8,654 nucleotides of DNA from Dehalococcoidia bacterium (lineage in GTDB: Bacteria > Chloroflexota > Dehalococcoidia > Lucifugimonadales > SHYF01). The notes beneath the pieces were generated by a model, which was given only the letters and a program-made list of their open reading frames with translations, had not been told where the DNA came from and did not search any database. Location: contig SHYF01000063.1 of NCBI GenBank assembly GCA_009692985.1, forward strand, positions 1 through 8,654, given 5' to 3'. The position numbers and the translations under genes are program-made. The number at the start of each line of letters is the position of its first letter. The stretch's first letter is position 1. This document shows positions 1-4,916 of this stretch, one piece after another.

Positions 1-21
1 ACAATCCCAATCGTAATGCGG

Positions 22-27
22 TAGACT
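22..27 (+). promoter_or_regulatory. possible -10 element upstream of greA
   Basis: TAGACT resembles a sigma-70 -10 box. The window starts with ACA, and a -35 TTGACA whose first three bases lie just outside would sit 18 bases upstream of this box. The -35 cannot be seen, so this is speculative. The 8-mer TAGACTAA also occurs at 2437-2444 in front of the CoA-transferase gene. Transcription from here would give a leader of roughly 70 bases containing the G5/C5 hairpin and the masked ribosome binding site. Confidence 0.25.
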
Positions 28-45
28 AACTTTGCTGGGGCGCTT

Positions 46-61
46 GGGGGAAGAATCCCCC
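46..61 (+). other. G5/C5 hairpin in the greA leader
   Basis: Five G (46-50), the loop AAGAAT and five C (57-61) form a short perfect inverted repeat. No T-run follows, so it is a poor intrinsic terminator. It may be a leader structure of the greA mRNA or a remnant of the G/C-run hairpin repeats seen elsewhere in the window. Confidence 0.4.
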
Positions 62-81
62 TCACCCTGGCTTGTTGTTTA

Positions 82-98
82 TCTCCACGGTGGAGAGG
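82..98 (+). promoter_or_regulatory. greA ribosome binding site inside a palindrome
   Basis: The Shine-Dalgarno sequence GGAGAGG (92-98) lies 7 bases before the ATG at 106 and fixes that start. Its first part belongs to TCTCCAC-G-GTGGAGA (82-96), two 7-base arms around one base. As RNA this can form about six base pairs with a CGG loop, which would cover much of the Shine-Dalgarno sequence. The repeat is seen directly; any control of translation is inference. Confidence 0.5.
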
Positions 99-105
99 CG
101 GAATC

Positions 106-576
106 ATGACGCAGCGGGAAATATTTCTGACATCCGAAGGGCTAGCCAGGCTAGAAACAGAGCTAGAACACCTCCGCTCTGCGCGCCGGCAGGAGGTTGC
201 TCAGCGGATTCAGAGGGCCAAGGAGGCAGGCGGCACCGTGGACAACGCCGACTATGAGGAAGCAAAGAACGAGCAGGCCTTTGTGGAGGGCCGCATCCTG
301 ACCGTGGAGAACACAATCAAGAAGGCTGTCCTTATACCCGATGACAGGGTCCCATCCGAAAGCGTGGAGTTGGGCGCTCTGGTGACCGTGGTAGACCCTC
401 AAGGAAGAACCCGGAAATATACCATAGTTGGAAGCACCGAGGCAGACCCTGCCCAGGGCAGAATTTCCAACGAGTCACCAGTGGGCAAGGCCCTTCTGAG
501 GCGGAAAGTGGGTGAACAGGCTGAAGTAACCACTCCAGCGGGGGTCGCTAAGTTCAGCATCGTCAAGATCGAATAG
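106..576 (+). CDS. greA: transcription elongation factor GreA
   Basis: GreA binds in the RNA polymerase secondary channel and stimulates cleavage of backtracked transcripts, rescuing stalled complexes. The 156 residues match the usual GreA length (E. coli 158). Residues 1-75 form the N-terminal antiparallel coiled coil, with its tip near G42-Y50. The rest is the C-terminal FKBP-like domain, with the family-typical GALVTVVD (90-97) and SPVGKALLRRKVGE (124-137). The ATG follows a good Shine-Dalgarno sequence. The tip differs from the usual GD-x-x-ENAEY: it reads GGTVDNADY, so aligned on N-A-E/D-Y the E. coli D41 position is Gly43 and E44 is Asp46. D49 and the following E51-E52 keep the tip acidic. 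lysS starts 43 bases downstream on the same strand, a common pairing, and the two are probably co-transcribed. Identity is secure; cleavage activity is less certain because of the tip change. Confidence 0.96.
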   Translation: MTQREIFLTSEGLARLETELEHLRSARRQEVAQRIQRAKEAGGTVDNADYEEAKNEQAFVEGRILTVENTIKKAVLIPDDRVPSESVELGALVTVVDPQGRTRKYTIVGSTEADPAQGRISNESPVGKALLRRKVGEQAEVTTPAGVAKFSIVKIE

Positions 577-619
577 CTTTGTAGTCCCACAGAGGTCTCT
601 GTCTAAGAGAAACCAAGAA

Positions 620-2104
620 ATGCAAGAGAGGGGAAAACAGCTCACCAGGTCGCGAATGGAGAAGCTTCAGCGGCTTCGAGACCAGGGAATAGATCCGTAT
701 CCCCCACGCTACCGCCGCTCTCACACCAACGAGGAGGCGGTAGCCTTATTTCAGGGCACGGAGGCCCGCCAAGGCACCGGCGCCAGGTCTGAGGGGGTGG
801 CTGTGGGGGGCCGCATTACGGCCCTGCGCCTCATGGGGAAGGCAGCGTTCCTGGACATACGGGATGCATCAGGACGGCTCCAGGTGCACCTGCGTCAGGA
901 CATACTGCAAGACAACTACTCCCTGGTGGATGACCTTGATCTGGGGGACTTCATCGGCGTGCGCGGGAACCTATTCAAGACGCGCAGCGGTGAGATTACC
1001 ATTGAAGCACAGCAAGCCACCATCCTTTCCAAGTCGCTTCGCCCGCCACCGGAGAAGTGGCACGGCCTCAAGGATGTGGAGATACGCTACCGCCAGCGCT
1101 ATCTGGACCTCATAGCCAATGTCGAGGTGCTGCCAATCTTCCGCGCCAGAAGCCAGATCATCTCCGGCGTCCGCGCCTTCCTGAACGACAAAGGGTTCAT
1201 TGAGGTGGAGACGCCGGTGCTGGTGCCCGTGGCTGCGGGCGCCATGGCGCAGCCATTTGTCACCAAGCATAATGCCCTGGACCGCACCCTTTACCTGCGC
1301 ATTGCCACGGAGCTTTACCTTAAGCGGCTGATAGTGGGTGGCATGGACAAGGTGTACGAGATAGGCAGGGCGTTCCGCAACGAAGGCATTGACATGAACC
1401 ACAACCCAGAGTTCACAATGCTGGAGAGCTACGAGGCATATGCCGACTACAAAGAAGTAATGTCCATGCTGGAGGAAATGGTTGCTTCGGTGGCAAGACA
1501 GGTCACCGGCTCAACCAATGTCACCTTTCATGACCAACAGATTAGCCTAGAGCCGCCGTGGCAACGGGTATCGCTCAAGGAAGCGTTGCTCCACATGGGC
1601 GGCATAGACATTGAAGCTGCCCAGGACACATCAGCACTGCTGGCCGCCGCACGGAGCGCAGGTGTGGACGTGGAGCAGCGCGCAAGCCGTGGAAGGATCA
1701 TTGATAAACTTGTCGGCTCACTTGTGGAACCAAAGCTTATTCAGCCCACGTTCCTGGTGGACTACCCGGTCGAGATGTCGCCCCTGGCCAAGTCCAAGGC
1801 GGACGACCCGCGTTATGTCGAACGGTTCGAGGCATTCGCCGGCGGCATGGAGATAGCCAACTCATTCACGGAGCTGAACGACCCCCAGGTGCAGCGGCAG
1901 CGGTTCCTGGAGCAAGAGGCGCTGCGGAGCCAGTTTGGCGGAGAGGATTTTGACAGGCTGGACGAAGATTTCCTGGTGGCGCTGGAGTACGGAATGCCAC
2001 CGACAGGCGGGCTGGGCGTTGGCATTGACCGGCTGGTGATGCTCATCACGGGCCAGCAGACCATCCGGGACGTTCTGCTTTTCCCCCAACTAAGAAGCAA
2101 GTAG
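620..2104 (+). CDS. lysS: lysyl-tRNA synthetase, class II
   Basis: This cytoplasmic enzyme charges tRNA-Lys with lysine using ATP. The 494 residues match bacterial class II LysRS. An N-terminal helix ends in GIDPYP (23-28), a LysRS hallmark. The OB-fold anticodon-binding domain spans about 60-140 (VGGRITALRLMGKAAFLDIRD, starting at 62). The catalytic core follows: HGLKDVEIRYRQRYLDL (148-164), motif 1 around GFIEVETPVL (192-201), motif 2 FRNEGIDMNHNPEFT (252-266) with ATP-contacting R253 and E255, EIANSFTELNDP (411-422), and motif 3 GGLGVGIDRLVM (463-474) with R471. All key residues are present. The ATG at 620 has only a weak upstream purine stretch (TAAGAGA, 604-610). An in-frame ATG at 656 is an alternative, but the first start gives the more usual distance to GIDPYP. 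It probably shares a transcript with greA. Confidence 0.97.
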   Translation: MQERGKQLTRSRMEKLQRLRDQGIDPYPPRYRRSHTNEEAVALFQGTEARQGTGARSEGVAVGGRITALRLMGKAAFLDIRDASGRLQVHLRQDILQDNYSLVDDLDLGDFIGVRGNLFKTRSGEITIEAQQATILSKSLRPPPEKWHGLKDVEIRYRQRYLDLIANVEVLPIFRARSQIISGVRAFLNDKGFIEVETPVLVPVAAGAMAQPFVTKHNALDRTLYLRIATELYLKRLIVGGMDKVYEIGRAFRNEGIDMNHNPEFTMLESYEAYADYKEVMSMLEEMVASVARQVTGSTNVTFHDQQISLEPPWQRVSLKEALLHMGGIDIEAAQDTSALLAAARSAGVDVEQRASRGRIIDKLVGSLVEPKLIQPTFLVDYPVEMSPLAKSKADDPRYVERFEAFAGGMEIANSFTELNDPQVQRQRFLEQEALRSQFGGEDFDRLDEDFLVALEYGMPPTGGLGVGIDRLVMLITGQQTIRDVLLFPQLRSK

Positions 2105-2149
2105 CTGCTTATCCGGGTCGAATACACCCCAGCCCCTCACCAGAGTGCC

Positions 2150-2294
2150 AAAGCCTTGTCTCAAAAGTCCTTGACCTCACCCCTGTATCCCTCTCTCCGC
2201 TTCGGAGAGGGGGAGTATTGAATCTTAGGGACACCCCCAAACCCCCAGCGGGAACCGAGGTTCCCTACACCCTCCTGCCTTTTGAGACAAAGCC
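2150..2294 (+). mobile_element. MITE-like non-coding element, copy 1
   Basis: A roughly 145-base element has terminal inverted repeats at 2153-2167 and 2279-2293 that match at 14 of 15 positions (GCCTTGTCTCAAAAG against GCTTTGTCTCAAAAG). The 7-mer GAGTGCC occurs just outside both ends (2143-2149 and 2295-2301), as a target-site duplication would. Inside are an 11-bp hairpin (2189-2199 with 2203-2213, loop CTT, one G-T wobble), a stretch with two CCCCC runs (2231-2247), and a second hairpin GGGAACC-GA-GGTTCCC (2250-2265). There is no transposase or credible reading frame, so any movement would need an enzyme supplied in trans. It lies 45 bases after lysS and may also end or stabilise that transcript, although no T-run follows either hairpin. 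Copy 2 at 3662-3812 has the same order of parts. Confidence 0.65.
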
Positions 2295-2301
2295 GAGTGC
2301 C

Positions 2302-2475
2302 GGCAAGTCGGGACTCCGGGCTTCTCTTATGTAGCAGCGTGTTAGCCCGCCTTGTGCAAGGATATGCCTGGGGTCCTCCGCGGCCTGTCCCAAAAATCAC
2401 ATGCCCCTCCGCGAGGTATGTTTGGACATCATGTGCTAGACTAAGCCCATTTCACACAGCAAATGGAGAGAGAAT
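2302..2475. other. leader region of the CoA-transferase gene, no gene seen
   Basis: Between the MITE-like element and the CoA-transferase start I see no credible coding sequence, tRNA or known riboswitch. There are only short inverted repeats, such as CCTTG-TG-CAAGG at 2350-2361 and CCTC-CGC-GAGG at 2406-2416. The last 45 bases hold the likely promoter and the ribosome binding site GGAGAG (2465-2470). Confidence 0.5.
2432..2442 (+). promoter_or_regulatory. possible extended -10 promoter of the CoA-transferase gene
   Basis: TGTGCTAGACT contains an extended -10 (TGC before TAGACT at 2437-2442). No good -35 lies at the usual distance; TTGGAC at 2422-2427 is only 9 bases away. A start near 2449 would leave a leader of about 27 bases, enough for the ribosome binding site GGAGAG at 2465-2470. 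Confidence 0.35.
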
Positions 2476-3660
2476 ATGGCCTTGCCTCTTTCTGGCATTC
2501 GAGTGTTGGAGATCTGCCAGGTGTTTGCAGGCCCGATGGCAGGCATGCTATTGGCGGACCAGGGGGCTGATGTTATCAAGATAGAGCCTTTGGATGGTGA
2601 CTCTTCCCGTCCTGCGGTCCCCTATCTGCCCGAAGTGGAAGGAATGGGCATTCGTTACGTGACATTCAACCGCAACAAGCGCTCCATTGCCATGGATATC
2701 GGAAAACCCAAGGGACGCGAGGTGGTGTACGACCTCTTGCGCAGGGCCGACATCATGGTAATAAACATGCGGGTTGGCGCACGGCAGCGTGCGGGCTTGA
2801 ACTATGAACACGTGGCTGCTGTCAACCGCAGAGTTATCTACGCCGCCATAACCGGTTATGGGGAGTATGGGCCAGATGCCGACCTACCTGGCGCTGACGT
2901 CAGAATCCAGCCCAGGTCTGGAGACCTGGATGCCCGCCGCACTACCTACGGTGTGCTGCCCCCCAACACACAGCTATATCACTTCGATATGTCGGCACCG
3001 ATGCTCCTGGTCTATGGTGTCATGCTGGCGTTGCGCCAGAGAGAGATCACAGGAGTCGGGCAGAAGGTGGACACCAGTCTGCTACAGGCCGCCTTGGCAT
3101 GCCAGAGCGTGAACATGACGCGGCGCGCCGGTAGCAACGGAAACTACGGCATTGTACCAGCCGCTCCCATCACCTATCGGTGCGGAGATGGAAGGTATAT
3201 CCATGCGCAGACGGGCGGGGCCCAGTGGGAAGGCATCTGCCACACCCTGGGGCTGGACCATCTTCTCAAGGACACAGCCTATGATACTGCCGCGAAGCGC
3301 ACTCAAAAGGCGGATGAGCTTCACCAGATACTCTCCGCACATTTTGGCACCAAACCAGCCGTCCACTGGGAGGCGCTCCTCAAGGCGGATGGCCACACTG
3401 TCAGCATGGTGAAAGAGATATCCGAGGTGTACGAAGACCCTCAGGTGGTGGCCAACGGCATGTTCACTCAGTTCGAGCAGCCAGGCCTGGGCACTGTCAC
3501 GGCGGTAAACGTACCGTTCCAGATGTCCGCCACGGCCAATGAGCCGCACCTGCGCTCCCCTGCTCCCACCCTGGGCCAGCACACCCTGGAGGTGCTCAAG
3601 GAGCTGGGGCGCAGCCCGGAAGATGTCAGGGCGCTCAGAGCGCAAGGTGTTATTCCCTAG
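2476..3660 (+). CDS. family III CoA-transferase (CaiB/BaiF type)
   Basis: Family III enzymes move CoA between organic acids through an enzyme-aspartyl anhydride; relatives include formyl-CoA transferase (Frc), CaiB and acyl-CoA racemases. The 394 residues are a normal full length. The N-terminus LSGIRVLEICQVFAGP (5-20), then GADVIKIEP (30-38), FNRNKRSIAMD (64-74) and ITGYGEYGP (125-133), are family signatures. Alignment by eye to Frc, using the conserved TG-x-GQKV (192-198), puts the catalytic Asp169 of Frc at Asp171 in YHFDMSAP with identical spacing. SPAPTLGQHT...LKELG near the C-terminus is also typical. The stretch after PGAD (138-141) departs from the common PGYD...QA.SG pattern, reading IQPRSGDLDARRTTYG, so this may be an unusual subfamily. 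The ATG follows GGAGAG at 5 bases. The substrate cannot be told; a catabolic acyl-CoA role is inferred from the family and the crotonase-like neighbour. Confidence 0.93.
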   Translation: MALPLSGIRVLEICQVFAGPMAGMLLADQGADVIKIEPLDGDSSRPAVPYLPEVEGMGIRYVTFNRNKRSIAMDIGKPKGREVVYDLLRRADIMVINMRVGARQRAGLNYEHVAAVNRRVIYAAITGYGEYGPDADLPGADVRIQPRSGDLDARRTTYGVLPPNTQLYHFDMSAPMLLVYGVMLALRQREITGVGQKVDTSLLQAALACQSVNMTRRAGSNGNYGIVPAAPITYRCGDGRYIHAQTGGAQWEGICHTLGLDHLLKDTAYDTAAKRTQKADELHQILSAHFGTKPAVHWEALLKADGHTVSMVKEISEVYEDPQVVANGMFTQFEQPGLGTVTAVNVPFQMSATANEPHLRSPAPTLGQHTLEVLKELGRSPEDVRALRAQGVIP

Positions 3661-3661
3661 C

Positions 3662-3812
3662 AGGCTTCTGAAACACTTCTTCGACCATCCCCCTGCCCCC
3701 TTCCTGGCCAGGAAGGGGGTGAAATATATACCTGGGGGGTACCCACAGACCCCCACCAAAGGGGCTTTGCCCCTCTGGACTCCTCTTGTTTTGGGCAACC
3801 TGCTGAAGCCTT
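3662..3812 (+). mobile_element. MITE-like non-coding element, copy 2 (diverged)
   Basis: About 151 bases fill the whole gap between two convergent genes and repeat the plan of the element at 2150-2294 in the same orientation. The order is a CTT...GACC left end (3665-3686), a strong G/C-run hairpin, G and C runs (3734-3754), a second hairpin AGGGGC-TTT-GCCCCT (3760-3774), CTCCT, and a TTTTG...CAA right end (3789-3798). The first hairpin is a perfect 24-base palindrome (3696-3719). The outer ends AGGCTTC (3662-3668) and GAAGCCT (3805-3811) are inverted repeats. CTAGC lies directly outside the left end (3657-3661) and one base beyond the right end (3813-3817). No reading frame of its own is credible. 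With two stable hairpins between convergent stops it may also act as a two-way terminator. Confidence 0.6.
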
Positions 3813-4622
3813 CTAGCGGCCCCTTACTTTGCTCTTTTCCGCCTTCATTGACTCCAACCCAGAGGGGCCTGTAATACCCATAGCCTGACGGACAGCGGAC
3901 ACCTGAGCGCTCTGCATGTTGTCCAGGTCTATAGCCTCGGCGTAGGAGAGGTACTTTTCCCTCCAGATAGAGCGTTTGAGAAAGCGCAGAATTACAGGGT
4001 CCTTCTCTTTCATCACCTCAGCCAGCTTGTAGGCCTCTGGCAGGAGCTGGTCCTTGGAAACGACCTTGTTGACCATATCAAATCGCTCCGCCTGCTCAGC
4101 AGTAATAGCCTCACCAGTGAGAAGGTGGTACACCGCCCACCTGTGAGGAACAAAATCCATCATGGACTTGATGGAACCACCGTTGGGGTGAGTGTACCGT
4201 ATCTGGGGTATACCGAACCTGGCTGACGGGGAGGCGACAACGAAGTCACATAGCATGGCCAGCCAGAACCCCAGCCCCAAGGCGTGGCCGTTCACCGCCG
4301 CAATGGTGGGCCGAGGAAACACCCGCAGCCTCTCTTGCAATCCCAGTACCATCCTCCTGTAGTTGCGTTCGCCGGCCACTCCCGCGCCAGGGCCATCTGT
4401 GCTGCCGGCCCAGCCATAGTCCGCTCCCGCACAGAAGCCGTTGCCCAACCCTGTGATCACCACCACCCTCATGCTTTCGTCCAGGTCTATCTCCTCAAAC
4501 ACATCCATAATCTCCTGCATCATGGGGCCGGTCAGTGCGTTCATCTTTTCAGGCCGGTTAAGGGTCAACGTGACAATGCCGTCATCGTTTTTCACCAGAA
4601 TAGTCTCGTAGCTCTTGGGCAT
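3813..4622 (-). CDS. crotonase-superfamily protein lacking the hydratase glutamates
   Basis: The 269 residues have the enoyl-CoA hydratase/isomerase fold: YETILVKNDDGIVTLTLNRPEKMNAL (5-30), the CoA-binding and oxyanion segment FCAGAD (63-68), and the second oxyanion segment AVNGHALGLGFWLAMLCD (109-126). Rat hydratase uses Glu144 and Glu164, 20 residues apart. Here the same positions are Trp120 and Gln140 (in FGIPQI), and the Gly141 position is Leu117. A standard syn-hydration mechanism is therefore unlikely. The superfamily also includes isomerases, hydrolases, decarboxylases and ring-modifying enzymes, and this could be one of those. The start is supported by GGAGG 5 bases upstream and by a promoter at 4650-4678. 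It converges on the CoA-transferase gene across the repeat element. I infer a role in acyl-CoA metabolism; the reaction is unknown. Confidence 0.9.
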   Translation of the reverse strand: MPKSYETILVKNDDGIVTLTLNRPEKMNALTGPMMQEIMDVFEEIDLDESMRVVVITGLGNGFCAGADYGWAGSTDGPGAGVAGERNYRRMVLGLQERLRVFPRPTIAAVNGHALGLGFWLAMLCDFVVASPSARFGIPQIRYTHPNGGSIKSMMDFVPHRWAVYHLLTGEAITAEQAERFDMVNKVVSKDQLLPEAYKLAEVMKEKDPVILRFLKRSIWREKYLSYAEAIDLDNMQSAQVSAVRQAMGITGPSGLESMKAEKSKVRGR

Positions 4623-4649
4623 ATATCCCTCCCTGCTGAAATTACGCTC

Positions 4650-4678
4650 ATTCTAATCGCGCCGTTCTATAGGGTCAA
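4650..4678 (-). promoter_or_regulatory. sigma-70-type promoter of the crotonase-like gene
   Basis: On the minus strand TTGACC (4673-4678) and TAGAAT (4650-4655) are separated by exactly 17 bases, each differing from consensus at one position. A start near 4643 would leave a leader of about 20 bases, with AGGGAGGG (4627-4634) as ribosome binding site in front of the ATG. This is the best promoter in the window. Confidence 0.7.
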
Positions 4679-4752
4679 TGGTAATGGGAGACCAGAGATG
4701 TTTGCTTGGGGTTGGTGAAGGATAGGCCGAGGTGATGTGCTTTCCCATTTGA

Positions 4753-4805
4753 CCGCACCGAAAACGATGCGGCATCAATGCCGCAGCCTGAAGGCTGCGG
4801 TGCGG
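4753..4805. repeat. cluster of overlapping inverted repeats
   Basis: Three inverted repeats share bases. CCGCAGCC-TGAA-GGCTGCGG is at 4781-4800. TGCGGCAT-CA-ATGCCGCA is at 4768-4785. CCGCACCG at 4753-4760 pairs with CGGTGCGG at 4798-4805, enclosing the others. The first two cannot form together because they share 4781-4785. The CCGCAGCC...GGCTGCGG core looks like a dispersed intergenic palindrome, but copy number cannot be judged here. Confidence 0.5.
4761..4785 (-). terminator. possible terminator of the ABC exporter operon
   Basis: Read on the minus strand, about 100 bases after the ABC stop codon, a 7-bp stem TGCGGCA-TTGA-TGCCGCA is followed by TCGTTTT. The stem is GC-rich but the T-run is short, so the terminator is plausible rather than convincing. 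It competes with the hairpin at 4781-4800, which would form first in the transcript. Confidence 0.35.
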
Positions 4806-4859
4806 CTTGCGCCGCTCGCATGGATTTAACAGGCTCACCACGATCGGAGAGCAGATGTA

Positions 4860-4916
4860 CCGCTCGCCCTGAGCCTGTTGAAGGGTCATCCTGGGCTTAT
4901 CGAAGGAAGTGAGCGG
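4860..4916. repeat. paired dispersed repeat of the CCCTGAGCTTGTCGAAGGG type
   Basis: Two head-to-tail units, CCCTGAGCCTGTTGAAGGGT (4867-4886) and TCCTGGGCTTATCGAAGGAA (4889-4908), are enclosed by CCGCTC (4860-4865) and GAGCGG (4911-4916) as inverted ends. Both units resemble a palindromic intergenic repeat that I recognise from many environmental bacterial genomes; this is recollection, not a search. Unusually, the right half lies inside the ABC exporter gene and supplies its last codons and its stop codon. Confidence 0.7.

Noticed and set aside
589..602. ACAGAG-GT-CTCTGT inverted repeat between greA and lysS
   Set aside because: The arms are only 6 bases with a 2-base centre and no T-run. 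It is too weak to call a terminator or operator, and the two genes look co-transcribed.
2189..2265. Element copy 1 hairpins as a classical intrinsic terminator for lysS
   Set aside because: The stems are strong, but neither is followed by a T-run. I list them only as part of the repeat element with possible secondary effects on RNA.
2161..2400. 79-codon minus-strand reading frame across the first MITE-like element
   Set aside because: Its codons are the hairpins and inverted arms of the repeat, the composition is low-complexity, and there is no ribosome binding site or recognisable domain.
3082..3798. 238-codon minus-strand reading frame opposite the CoA-transferase and copy 2 of the element
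   Set aside because: It is antisense to a clear enzyme gene and continues into a repeat, with no family signature.
4653..4889. 78-codon minus-strand reading frame starting in the dispersed repeat
   Set aside because: It begins inside the CCCTGAGC-type repeat, crosses nested palindromes and a promoter, and has no recognisable protein sequence.
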